Positions 20,549 to 32,499 of a stretch of DNA of 64,000 nucleotides are shown here, piece by piece. The stretch covers positions 48,633,813 through 48,697,812 of the forward strand of contig OY998176.1 of the NCBI GenBank assembly GCA_963921935.1, written 5' to 3'. This DNA comes from Galeruca laticollis (lineage: Eukaryota; Arthropoda; Insecta; Coleoptera; Chrysomelidae). The position numbers were made by a program, and so were the translations under genes. Position 1 is the stretch's first letter; each line of letters starts with the position of its first letter. Below the pieces are notes generated by a model. It had not been told where the DNA came from. It did not search any database and worked only from the letters and a program-made list of their open reading frames with translations.

Positions 20549-22157
20549 TAATTGAATAGACAATGTCAAAGTGTATTCAGAAGGAGTCTAATAAGTGGTG
20601 TACTCGGTTAGTTCTATTAAAAAATTTGAGCATTTTTTCTTTCTCAATCAACAACCATTTTCTTTATTTATATAAAATACAGATTTTTTACTAATTTAAT
20701 AGACAACTTTAGAGATCATGATTGTTTTTTACCTTAGCTAAACTGAAAATTGCTGCATTACCAAAGTAAACATTTCTTCTTGCAGTTTTGTTCCTCCAAC
20801 CCAGGAAGATAAAATTAATATGGCTGGAACACAGTGGTAATAAATCATTAAATTTGTCGGCGAGGAAACGATGGAGGATATGTTTCCTTCAGTTTCAAAA
20901 ACAGTGTTTCTTTAGATTTGAGAAAGACGAAGGGAGGTTATTAAGACAGTTTGATTTGCCTTCCCATATGAGAGGAAATCAACAAAAATTGATGGTAAGT
21001 TTTCTTGTATTCAATATAGCATCCTATAATTTTGGACATTTTAAAATGTTAATTGAGTGAATGTAAAGACTAATACTGAGTGTGTAATTTTATTAAAATT
21101 CCAGCTAAGCGCTTTCAGCCATTAGGTCTTTCTCAAAGTTGTCGTCAAGAGAAAAACATACAACATGTGTCAAAAAACATCAAACCCTGTAACTGCTACG
21201 TACAATGGAATACAATGTTCGACGTTACATCATTATTTAAGTAAAATTTGTTAAAATTACCCTATAAAGAGGGTGTACAATTGTAATTCACATAACGAAA
21301 CGTCTAATTTGAAATTATCAACTAAATGATATGTGTTTACACCCTCTTTATAGGGTAATTTTAACAAATTTTACTTAAATAATGATGTAACATCAAATTT
21401 TATTTCATTGTATGTAGCAGTTACAGGTTTTTTCTCTTGTCGACAGCTTTGAGAATGGCCTAATGGCCGAAAGCGCTTTAATAAAATGACACACTCAGTA
21501 CTCGTCCTTTCATTCACTCAATGTATATCTAGTGTGTACACCATACTCATACAATATCATTTCAAAATGTACTCATTGAAAAAATGATAATCTGATTTTT
21601 ATTTTATGTTATAGCTATTCCCTCCACCAGCTATGGGATGGAAGGTATTGACCCCTTGCCGATTTTCATATATAGCCCATCATATGACAATTTATGGGAA
21701 ATGAAAGTGAGTATTAACTTTTGTTGAGGCATTACATCTAAGTATTAGGTCTAGCGGTAACCAAAATATCCAATACAGACAAAAAATGAAAAAAAAAATA
21801 AAAAAATTGTTAAAAACCAAAAAAATCAAGAATTCCTGAATAATCGAAAACTTCAAAAAAAGGAATTCAAAAAAACCAAAAAAATTTCAACATTCAAACA
21901 TTTTCTGATATTTTTTTGGCTTAGTACAAAAACATGTGTAAACTTAATTATATTTCAATAGTGAGCGCATTTTGTTTTCTTTTGTTGATATACATTTTCA
22001 AACATATTTGTGTGTTTACTTATTTATTGTTGTTATTTTGTGTTTACTTGTAGAAGCTCAACCAGAAACGAGAAAGGACTTCCACGAGACAGCGGGATTT
22101 TTAAGAGCCCTTAAGAAACATTTTAACAATCACAGACTGCCAGGAGCTGCAAAGTAA
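20549..22157 (+). other. Possible unidentified multi-exon gene relic
   Basis: Three exon-like segments are seen. The first is ATG 20563 (MSKCIQKESNKWCTR) ending at a GT. The second is 20788-20994, with FRFEKDEGRLLRQFDLPSHM ending exactly at ATG|GTAAGT. The third is 22053-22157, preceded by TTACTTGTAG and reading EAQPETRKDFHETAGFLRAL up to a stop. A further segment at 21616-21706 lies between an AG and a GTGAGT. Reading phases do not join cleanly in my hands and no domain is recognised. A foldback repeat (21069-21502) sits in the putative intron. Confidence 0.3.
21069..21502. repeat. Large foldback with ~170-200-bp arms, PLE-like ends
   Basis: The left arm (21069-21277) and right arm (21338-21502) are inverted copies separated by ~60 bp. 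The innermost ~50 bp are identical (ATTTAAGTAAAATTTGTTAA / ACCCTATAAAGAGGGTGTA). The outer part of each arm carries an AAGCGCTTTC..GGCCATTAGG block that folds as GGCC-TAAT-GGCC followed by GAAAGCGC, like the helix II-GAAA part of PLE hammerhead motifs. It resembles the inverted arms of the PLE at 36.2-37.3 kb, with the coding part removed. Confidence 0.75.
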
Positions 22158-22159
22158 CT

Positions 22160-23930
22160 TAAACTGCCTTATGCGATGGTTTCATAAGAACGGAATGCTT
22201 TTAAATGTAGAAATATACAAATATACAATATACTAGCTTTAAGCTTGTGATATAAACATTTTTAATACTTCCAGTAAAGAAATGAAGATGTGTTTTAAGT
22301 GGAAATTAAATGTTAGATATATTATTTTAAATTTTGTACAGTCACAAGTGCTGTTTAGCACTCTTATATGTAATTACTTGGCACCTTGTATTTACAGAGC
22401 TGGGCAGTATTTATCAACTTTTCCTTTAAAAGTATTTTAATTATTTTTGTTCTAACAGTCACAGTAATTATACTCAAATATTTTCTATCACAGAAAATTG
22501 CCAAAATAGTAGTTAACTACTCATTGCTAACACTTTTTTTTATTAAGTAAGTAGCAGTTATACGCCAGTAGTTTGTCCAACTCTGTGTGTTTATAGGATT
22601 GTAATAATAAATAAATAAATTAATATAAACTTATCATAAATAATTTTATTCTTTTATCTTGATTTGACATCATTTAAAAATCTAATGATACGTCAATCTA
22701 GAATGTATGTTACTCAATTTTTTTTTAATTATTGCATTGTTTTTACATTATAGTTTATTTATTGTGATTCTGTTTGTTAACAAAAGTACTTTGTGAAAGA
22801 AATTATTTGTTGTGTATTTTTATACCAAATTGAATAGAATGTTTATATGATTACTGTTTTATTTTTTCCAATTTAATTAACCATTCATAGTCCATCATTT
22901 GATATTTCATTTAATTTAACTCAAAATCTGCGTCGCATGTTTCACTTTCATATTTTCCTCATATATATGCTCTACTTTTAAATGTGGCAAAACTCGTAGA
23001 CCCTCAACAGGATCTGTGGAAATTCACCTTTAGGCGGCCAGCATTCCCCCTAGTTACCCTAATAACAAAAATTTCATAACACTGAAGAAAAAAATGTATT
23101 CCTCGCACTACATAATTTTTTCCATACATTCACTGGATCCCAAAATTTATAATTTTTTGGTTAGAACCGCAAATTTTTTTAAAAATGTATATTGATTCCT
23201 TTCTTACGACATTAAAGGAAAGATGCGTCTCAATTACTTACCATATTTGAATTCTTCCATTTTATATTTGTAGGTCAAAGCTGGAGTAGAAATTTTTGTC
23301 AAAATTACCATCAAAAAATTCGTAGAAACTACGTCTATGCAATGGAAAGACTGAAATTGGTGAAAATCGAAATATGAGTGTTCATTCTATTATAAATAAA
23401 ATTCAGCAACTTCTCATCTATAATGCACACCGAGTTATAAAACATACATCGTCAAAAAAAACCGATTCTGAATGGCCCATGTATTGAAAATTGTGATTCC
23501 GATTTCGATGAAATTTTGCATAGAGTGGGTGTTACGAGGATTCCAATCAATTTGTCAGTTGTTCGTAAAACATTATTTCGGGCGGAAAATTGAGAAGAAT
23601 TTATGAAAACGGGATTTTCCGGAAAACTGTACATGAGATTTTGCTCAGTTATAAACTTTGTTCCAGCTTTTATGTTCTGAACCTATACATAAAATTTCAT
23701 TAAAAAATTCGGTCGGGTTTTGAGTTAGCGTGTTGAGAGACCGACATTTTTTTAAAATAGGTTTTTTGGACTATAATATTTCCCTTATATATACATATAT
23801 ATACGTTTATCACATATGCTATACATACGTTGAAGTAAAAAATTGCGAAAACAAGGAGAATAGTCTGGGTTAGAAAAAATATTGAAACCTACATTAGTTT
23901 CAAGAGTAATATAACGTTAAATTACCATAT
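22160..23930. other. AT-rich stretch, nothing recognised
   Basis: No domain or element end is identified. 22600-22640 has a short AATA run, and 23000-23800 reads like old intergenic or TE sequence with only short open frames. Confidence 0.4.
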
Positions 23931-23935
23931 TCTAC

Positions 23936-23985
23936 TTTCCCGCACTAGTGCAGGAAAACCGTTTTTCCCGCACTAGTGAGGGAAA
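23936..23985. repeat. Pair of 22-bp CGCACTAGTG palindromes
   Basis: TTTCCCGCACTAGTG followed by CAGGAAA (23936-23957) and by AGGGAAA (23964-23985) are two near-perfect palindromes 6 bp apart. The 80 bases after them are rich in inverted GAAAGTG/CACTTTC and ACGCACG words. It looks like the end of a small hairpin-type transposable element. Confidence 0.55.
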
Positions 23986-24780
23986 GTGACACTTTCAATA
24001 CTAAAATGCGTGAGGAAAAGTGGGTAAAAACGCACGCTCGTAGAAAAAAAAACGTGTGTACGTTATTCACGCAAATATACGATAAATCTATCATCGTGTT
24101 AGAAGATAACACGAAACGATACAGTATTATATATTTCACTAATAAAATTGTTCACAATAATGTTGTTAATCAAACGCATTCTCAAGTTTCTGCTTCGGGT
24201 TGTTTAAAAGAATTATAACTTCAAAATCTGACAATGTTGTTTTCTATAGGTATATCTAATTCAATAAGATTTTTTTTTATTTGCCACCTCCAGTATGAAT
24301 AGCGTTCAGTAAACATATGATTCGAAGATTAAAACTAGCATTGAATATCTGACACTCAAGCTGATATCTGACGCCTTTTATGATATACTTAATTTGACTG
24401 TAATCCCGGATGTTTTTCTGTTATTAAAGCCCCTCCGGACCTCTATTATACGTCGAAACGTTAAGAAATGTTTTCAAACACATGCGTGCTTCATAATAGG
24501 GCTTAATAACATCTTGCCATTATTAACAATGGAAATTATAAGGTGGATTCGATAGGATTATTACATGATACGAAGGTATGAAAAATCTGTCGAAAACTGA
24601 ATCGCTGTTTCTATTTTTTATATTTGCTGTCTTTCAAAGAAAAATTAATTTTTAACCGGTGAACAGTAACATACGGTTATTATTAAAAACCGTACATTAT
24701 GTACAAGGATACCCTAAAGTAACAGATTAACTGATTTTCTACCTATTTATTGATTTGTATGGAAAATGTTTGACTGAATC
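23986..24780. other. No gene; possible PLE-like end near 24.45 kb
   Basis: Around 24430-24480 the text CTCCGGACCTCTATTATACG then TCGAAACGTTAAG is reminiscent of PLE pseudo-LTR cores but lacks a recognisable CUGANGA. The remainder is AT-rich without recognised coding sequence. Confidence 0.3.
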
Positions 24781-24785
24781 GATTT

Positions 24786-27700
24786 TTATTTTATTTCGAC
24801 AGAAAGTCGCATCAACCGTAGTAGGTTATTAGCGACGGTACAATAGATAATAACATAATTGCACTGAATTATACATATTAATTGATTTTTAAATATTATT
24901 AGTTCATCATAATTATTATTCTGAAATAAGGCTTCAAATGTTTTGGGTAGTTTACAAATTTTTCTTTGATTATAGTATTTAGGACATTCTGTGAGGATAT
25001 GTTTCACTGTTACATCTACATTACAGAGATCACATACTGGATGTTCTTCACGTTTTATTAGGTAAGTGTGAGTTAGTCTAGTATGCCCCAACCGTAGACG
25101 TGAAATAATCACTTGGTGTTGCCTGTTGTTAGAAAATGGAAGCCACTTTTTATATAAAGGTTTAATTTCACGAAGTTTTGATTCACTGTCCACTGAGATT
25201 GCCACAAAGCGATCACTTTCCTATTTAATACGCACTTTAAATCCGAACTAACCACTTTTGAAATCGATACCGCACTTTCATCTGTGATGGAATTACGAGC
25301 ACATCTGACCGCTTCTTCATTTCCACTAATACCAATATGGGATGGGATCCATATAAAGATGACATCATTGTTTCGTTCTCTGGCAACATAGAGTTCTTTC
25401 TTAATGAGATGAACCAAAGGATGTTTAGAATAAATCGTTTGTATAGAGTGTAAGGAAGTAAGGGAGTCTGTGAGGACAAGGAAAGAGTTGTGGTGGCTGC
25501 TTTCGTTGATATGTGTTAAAGCTTGATACATAGCGAATAGTTCTGCCGAGAGGATATTTGTGTAGGATGGAAGTTTATATAGGAGCTTCTGCGAATCAGT
25601 TACTACAGCTGCTCCTACCTATGGTCGATTTCGAGGCATCTGTATATATCTTTTGGTAATTTGGATACTTTCCCAAAGTGGTGAACAGCTTGGCTTTTAT
25701 AACAGTTGGGTTTGTATTTTGTTTATCATATTTAGTTAAGCTTTTGTCGCAATTTGGTATCTTTACCATCCAGGGTTCTATGTTATAATAAGTGGCAATT
25801 GGGTAAATTTTTGGTAGACAGAAGTCAATATCTTGAAAGTATGTTCTAATTCTCTCGTAAAACGGTTTTGGTGTCCTCGATTTCCCAGTAAAAAATCCTT
25901 CTAATTTATTTGAGTGTGTGTACTGATATGTTGGATTTGACATATTGGCAAGAATAGTAACTGCATAATTGCTGCTAAGAAATTTTCGCCTTAGGCTTAA
26001 GGCTGGTTCTCCTAATTCCCACTGTAGACTTTCTACCGGTATAGTTCTAAAAGCTCCAAGAATAATCCCGAAAGCGGAATTTTGGATTATTTCGAGTTGG
26101 TCGGTGTCAGTTTTGTTTGCTGTTTCATATGCTATAGAACCATAGTCCAATACTGATCTGATGAGAGATTTATAGAGTAACAATAAAGTTGGTCCATCAA
26201 CACCCCATTTCTGGTTAGCTACCACTTTTAGAATGTTTAATCTCTTTTGGCATTCTAAGGCTAGATTGTTGATGTGTATTTTCCAATTTAATTTGCTGTC
26301 TAAGTGCATACCTAAAAATTTTACAGAAGGTAGGATCTTTAGATTTTCGCCATGTAGTATCAAGTTAGGTTGAAATAGTTCATTTGTTTTGCTAAATAAC
26401 ATGCAGTGAGTTTTGGAGGTTGAAAAACGAACTCCTGTTTGCGAACACCAAATTTCCAGGTTTGTAAGAAAATCTTGGAGAAAAGTATTCATTGTGGTCA
26501 TATTTGTACCTTTTAAGAAAACAACTAGATCGTCAGCGTATATTCTTGCTCTAAGGGGTGCTTTTATATTATCTAAGATGCTATTCAAGGCTATAATTAA
26601 TAATGCTGGGCTTATTACGGAGCCTTGCGGTGTCCCATTCTCTTGTAATTTATTTTTAGATCTCTGTGTATTTGTTCTGACAACAAAAGTTCTTTTTTGG
26701 AGGAAGTTTTTGATAAAAGCTAAGCAGTGGCCTTGTATGTTTCATTCACTCAACGTTCTCAATATATGATATCGCCACACCGTGTCGAATGCCCGGTTAA
26801 TATCGAAAAATATGGCCATGCACGTCTGGTTCAATGCGAAACCCTCATGAATAAAGCTTTCTAATTCAACAATGTTATCTAAAGTTGATCTATGTTTTTT
26901 GAAGCCACTTTGTTCCGGGATCAGAAGGTTTCTGCTTTCAAGTGTCCATAAAAGTCGTTTGTTAATTATTTTTCGAGTAGCTTGCACATTGAACAAGTTA
27001 GTGAGATAGGTCTATAAGATGCAGCGATTGTTTTAAGTTTTCTAGGCTTTAGTATTGGTATGACAATAGCTTCACCCCATTTTTCTGGAAAGAGGTGTTC
27101 AGTCCAGATTTTATTGTATAGATGTAACAAGTAATCTTTGGAATTTTGAGGTAATTGCTTCAAGAATACTACAGGAATGTCATATGGTACTCTGCATGTA
27201 TCTTTTAAGTCATCTAGTGCTTCATTTAATTCATTTTCAGTTATATTATGATTTAATGGTTCGAGTATGTCAAAAATTTCAATATCATTTGCTTTCTGTG
27301 AGACTTTTTTGGTAATAAAGGCGTTATCATAATTATTGTTGTTGGAGTGACTAGCATATGTATCAGAGAGTATATCTTCAATATGTTTGTCGTCTGTAAC
27401 CGTTATTCCATTGAGATCTAGAGATGTTGTTTTTTGAATGGAGCTTTTACCAGAAATCTTCTTGATTTTTTTCCATACATCTGATATTGGAGTGGATCTA
27501 TGAATTGAAGATACAAATTGTCTCCATGATACCTTTTTTGCAGTTTTTATTATGTGTCTAGAAAATGCTCTTAGTCGTTTGAATTCAACGAGGTTTTCTG
27601 TGGTTTTGTGTCTTTTGTAAACGTTGAAGGCATGCTTACTAGTATTTATGGCGTCTTCGCATTTTTTACTCCATCATGGAACTGGAATTCTACCTGTAAC

Positions 27701-28545
27701 AAGCTTTGTTCTACCAATACACTAGATTCTGCGGCAGATATGATAATATTTTCAAGATTTCTTAAATCCTTATCAATATTCTCGGTCGTAGTAAGGTTTT
27801 CTATTTTCTTTTGAATATTTTCAGAAAAGGCATCCCAGTTTGCATTATTTAATCTCCAAATGTAAGATGGTTAAGTAGTTTTAGTTTCGAAGTTGGTATT
27901 TCGTATAATAATCGGGTAATGATTACTATCATATAAGTAAGGATCTACTTCCCAAGATACCGATAACGAGACCGTAGGATCACAAAAGGATAGATCTATT
28001 GCGGATGATCCTCCTGTTGCAGAATTGAAGCGAGTTTTAGTAACATCATTTAATATATTAAAATTAAAATGGTCAATAACATTCGCAATTGTTCGACCTC
28101 GATTATCATTAGATTCGCAGCCCCAAAATATATGGTGACCGTTAAAATCACCTAAAATTAATCTTGGTGTTGGTATTTGATTAATAACATCACAAATATC
28201 TTGCATGTCCAATGGACCTGCCGGCAGGTACATATTACATATGTGTATTGGGTGCGAGCTCTTAATTTTTGCGGCAACGACTTCCAGGTTGGAATTAATC
28301 GGAATACTTTCTGCTTCTAATATGTTCGATACATAAATCGCAACTCCGCCACTGACATGTTGACGATTTGTTCTGTTCCTAAAGAAGCACTGATAACTTT
28401 TTAGTGAATGATAATGATCTAGTTTAAAATGTGTCTCTTGAAGGCATAAAATGTCAGGAAGGTGTTCTGATAAGATTTTTTGTAGCATAGGTAGACGCTC
28501 GTAGTATCCATTAAGGTTCCACTGAATCATTGATTTAAATAGCAT
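24786..28545 (-). pseudogene. ORF2: endonuclease, reverse transcriptase, RNase H
   Basis: 28545-27871 is the APE-type endonuclease: MIQWNLNGYYERLPML, LCLQETHFK, GDFNGHHIFWGC, SSAIDLSFCDP and DSNHYPII, where SDH is usual. 27870-27164 is a broken linker. The RT follows: YRPISLT (27020), an IFFDINRAFDTVWR block (motif A), TPQGSVISPALLIIAL (motif B) and ARIYADDLVVFLKG (motif C, intact YADD), then the thumb to 25600. RNase H is in 25600-25200: KIYTDASK, LSAELFAMYQAL, LTDSLTSLHSI, WIPSHIGISGNEEAVRCA. The tail has RLRLGHTRLTHTYLIK and CDLCNVDVTVKHILTECPKY. Frames change near 27000, 26590, 25570 and 25150. Catalytic residues are largely kept. Confidence 0.85.
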
Positions 28546-28587
28546 TGGATTGAAAATAAATAATAATAAATAAATGAAAGTGGAGTT

Positions 28588-29847
28588 CTATTCATGAGAG
28601 GATGAGTCACTTTCTGTAGCCATCGATTCATAATTGATTTCGTCTCCTATGTGTCTGTATATTTTTTGTTTAAGTTTAGTGATACGACTTTTAATTCGTC
28701 TTTCTGTAAGCAGCGGGTAAATTTTGTTTAACATGATCACTAGAGATCCATAGTCAGTTGTGTAGTCCTTAACTACTTCCAGGGCATTATGAGAGCCAAG
28801 AGTATTTTCAAATAGGTCTACAAGTTGGTAGTAGTTTAATGGCAGTCCTTCAGAATTGTTTATTATATATGCTTTGGCTGGTTGAAGTAAAATTTTTACA
28901 GGAATTGCTGGTACCACTGCTGAGGTTGTCTTAACTTTTTTAAAAGAGGTTTTTGGAAAATTGATTCTGAGCTTGTTTCTTCTCTAGTGGGGCTCTCAGA
29001 TGCGGCTCTTTTTGGAGTATTGGTTGCTGATGGGATTGTTGATCGTTCCAATAGTGGAGGGTTTTATTATATCGATAATAGGAGTAGGTGTGCAGTTTGT
29101 GGCGTTATTGGTTGATAATGTACTAGGTGCAGGAGTTGTGTCAGTCTGTTGTTGAGTTAAATTAGCTGAAATGGAAACTGAGCAGTGTGCTGGCGACATT
29201 TGAAACAAGTAATTCCGTCTTGTGCTACAAATACTCTGTATGATGTATTATCATGATTGATCAATATAGAATCAGAAATTTGGATATCTTCTAAAACTAT
29301 GAATATGCTAAATTCCGGAAGCGCTGTACTGATTCTTAGTACTGACATAGGTGAAATTGGATTTAGACCTATATTTTGTAATTCATTTATTAAAAGTTCA
29401 TTCGGTATGGTAGGACATACATTCGATAATACAAGTCTTTCTGCTTGTGTAACAAGTCTTCTGGCCTTAAGTATTTCACCATTTACCGTTATTTCTCCAA
29501 TATCATCGAGGAATTTATTGACTATATTTTTGTCCGCTAAATATACGCAGATTCTGTTATTAGTTATTTTAGAGGTATGTGTGATATGTTTTGGTTGTAT
29601 AACAGTTCCCAAAGGAATTAAATAGTCTTGAATAGGAATTCCTTCTAATGCGTTAAAAATAATAGCTTGTTCTTTATTAGGATATCTTGTTTGTTTCGCA
29701 ACGTTAGAATAGGATTTTGTTTGGTTGGATAGGATTTGAGAATATGTTATTGATCATTGTGTTGTTGGTATTGGAATGTGTTGGTAGTTGATCAGTTTCA
29801 GAGCTCCGGTAGTCAGGAGTGGTCTGCGTGGGAATTAACAGTGGCAT
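28588..29847 (-). pseudogene. ORF1: gag-like nucleic-acid-binding protein
   Basis: The start is probably ATG 29847 (MPLLIPTQTTPDYRSSET). A frame change near 29700 leads into YPNKEQAIIFNALEGIPI, then the RRM-like gag core (KFLDDIGEITVNGEILKARR, NVCPTIPNELLINELQNI) and a zinc knuckle beginning ITCFKCRQ at ~29215, where the frame breaks again. The C-terminal part (28917-28588, GLPLNYYQLVDLFENTLGSH...SDSSSHE) ends 42 bp before ORF2. It packages the element RNA and chaperones reverse transcription in related elements. Confidence 0.7.
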
Positions 29848-29849
29848 AT

Positions 29850-32150
29850 TAGAATACTAGGTCGTATTGGGCAGATGTGCCCCTGTCCATCCCAGTACCT
29901 AGTTACGGAAAAAACCTTGACTTGATATTTTCTTCGTATTTTAAGTTTATACTAATGGTAAATTTCTTATTTTCTTCAAGAAAAATTTTAAATTTTGGGC
30001 ACAGGTGAACAATAGGAAGTAGCTAATTAAAAACACTATGGCAATAAAGCGAAATTTAACTACACTGTGTTTTTACTAGAAAATTAACAAAATATAAGAG
30101 CGAGGTTAAAACAACTTGTTATATTATTTACCAGAACCGGACTCCTGAATCGATTTTTGAAATTTACTAAACAATTAGAAAATGTATAAATATTTTTACA
30201 ATTATACAAAATCATGAATTATGAAACTATATGAGAATTGTTTTTTTATAAATTACGTATCACGCTAAGATCAATTTGTTAAATCAAATGAATTTCAATA
30301 TAAACTAATAGCGGTCAAATCAATCAATTTCATATAAAACCCAACCACGACTGTGATTTTGTATATTGAAATGAGGACCTTAGTCCTGATTCTGCTTTCT
30401 TGACGCTGACTCCAACTATTTAGATGCAATTAAATCTATTGGGAATGTTGACAATTTCACTAAATTTCAAATCGTTAATCAATAAGCACCATGTAAAAGT
30501 TCCATTCTAGTATAGATTAATTTCACTGTTAATGAAACATAGTTTGAGTGAGGTATAAAATTTATATTACACTGAGCAATAATTTTCCTTAGGTATAAGG
30601 AATCTGTAACAATCAGGCGCACGAAATTAACCATTATAAATTATTAATAACGGCAAAAATGATTAAAACCATTATAACATCCGTGTTACTTTTTTGGAAA
30701 TTCAATTATTATTTCAAATTTTCCGCCAACGCGCCCCTCGTTTCAAATTTACCGTCACAATATATGCAACACACAATATAGGCAAAAAACATGACCTGTC
30801 ACTTCCGTCCTAGAACCACCGGCTTAGTATAGTTAGTAGCATTTTGACACATTCCAGAACGATGCACCATAATTTATATTTTTCTGATAGGGTATACTAT
30901 TCTTGGTTAAGAGGGGCCTCACATTTTAGGGACTTCAAAACAGTTGGCACCCGTGACTTGCAACAAAATTTAGGGCATTTTGTGAACAAGAAATCTAAAG
31001 AACGCAGTGAAATTAAGTGTTGAAATTTTAAGATAAAATAAGTTGGACCTTTTTCTTGGGGATCAGGTATTTTTGTCAAGTTTTATATTGTTGTAATGAA
31101 GATATAAGCCATTAAGCGATGGTGTGATTTTGTCAGTTTTGACAATTTGTGGTCACCAATTTGAACGCCAAAATCTGATCCCCAAAAGGAAGCCTAGATA
31201 ATTCGATTCTGAAAATATAAAATCTCAAATCATTGTGTTTTTCATTGTTTTTTTGAGATTTGTTGCACGAAAAAGTTTGCGATCAAATGTAATTGTCATG
31301 TATTTTGTGTCCATAAAATATTCCAAATTTATAGTTTGTTAGTATCAAAGATTACATACACGGTTTGATAGTATGTATTGTGTTTGTCGGTGGTTCTAAT
31401 AAATTAATTTTCATGCCTAATAAATAAATTTGTGCTTCGTAAATGTGTAAACCACAAATATTTTTAGATGTTGCTAGTGATTGCACAAGTACCTAAGTGC
31501 CTTATACTTATTGATCTCCATATCGGAGCCTTTTGGTTCCTCCAGGGACCTGTACACAGCCACAAATTGCATCAGCACACATACATCGGCCTCCCGAGTT
31601 TGTGAGAAAAACTACAATGAACAAAATAGACATTTCGTATTCTATACAATACGTAATACAATATGTGTGTAATAAACGGACATGCCTGTTTTTCCATTGA
31701 CTCATTTCATTTTTTCAACTAAATTGTCATAATTGTTTAGTAATGCAGTTTAGATATAGGAAAAACCTGTGACTAATGCAGTTAGCGAGTGAAAAAATCG
31801 GACTATCGTATGTATGCCAAAAATCAATCAGTTTTTTAATGACAATGTCAGTTACAATTTTGTAAAATATAGTTTTAACTCATTCACGCAATTGTATTAC
31901 ATATATGTATTTTTTGATAAATATATGTATTGAAGAATCGTCACATCGAACTTTATACACACCGACACTTAAGCGAGAGTTTAGTGTAACTCGCGGCAAG
32001 TTTGCGAAAACTTTAGTGTTTAGATCCTAAAAACCAAAGAATCTAATCATTAGTTGGTCGTTCGAGTCAAATATATAAAAAAATAGTGCCAGCTCACTCG
32101 GAAGAAAATTATAATCTCTCACACGATCTCGTTCACGCTGCCCAAGCAGA
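29850..32150. other. AT-rich stretch without recognised genes
   Basis: 29850-30880 may include the 5' leader of the I-like element. 30890-31500 has only chance open frames. Around 31480-31720 the composition becomes less AT-rich and could belong to an LTR of the BEL/Pao relic downstream, but I could not find matching LTRs. Confidence 0.4.
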
Positions 32151-32154
32151 GTAA

Positions 32155-32241
32155 GTAGCCGTATCTTCACAGCCTGTAAAAGAGTAGCCGTATCATCACA
32201 GCCTGTAAAAGAGTAGCCGTATCATCACAGCCTGTAAAACA
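32155..32241. repeat. 29-bp tandem repeat, three units
   Basis: Three adjacent units starting at 32155, 32184 and 32213 share GTAGCCGTATCATCACAGCC plus TGTAAAAGA. The first has TCTTCA in place of TCATCA and the last ends ACA. A fourth, degenerate piece (CACAGCGTATATAAAAAAAG-like) follows at ~32270. The array lies ~250 bp upstream of the BEL/Pao pol relic, probably in its leader. Confidence 0.9.
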
Positions 32242-32499
32242 ATAGCAGCCAGTTTCCAGGTAACTTCACAGCGTATATAAAAAAAGCAGGCAGACACCAG
32301 GTAACATATTCTATAGGAAGTTTAAGGTAAAAATTTGCTGTTGTAAAAATAGACGTATTTTAATATTTGTTCTTATTATATTCGCCATTCTCTGCTTTTT
32401 TATGTTTAACTTGTTTAGACACTCACTGTAGATTTATACATCTCTAAGAAGTAATTAGTTACCCATTTTTCTTTGTAATTTTGTGTGATTCTTTTCAGG

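Larger units (their letters stand above)
24786..29847 (-). mobile_element. I-like non-LTR retrotransposon, full-length span
   Basis: A minus-strand element with ORF1 (gag) followed by ORF2 (APE endonuclease, RT, RNase H, C-terminal Cys/His motif) in the order expected for the I/Nimb group, which keep an RNase H. About 5 kb. Both ORFs are broken by several frameshifts and stops. The 3' end is near 24780 and the 5' end is not well defined beyond ORF1. Confidence 0.8.

Noticed and set aside
24430..24480. A further hammerhead-like PLE core
   Set aside because: CGAAAC follows a GACC-like arm, but no CUGANGA and no convincing helix II.
32155..32241. CRISPR-like array
   Set aside because: Units are directly adjacent without unique spacers; eukaryotic minisatellite.
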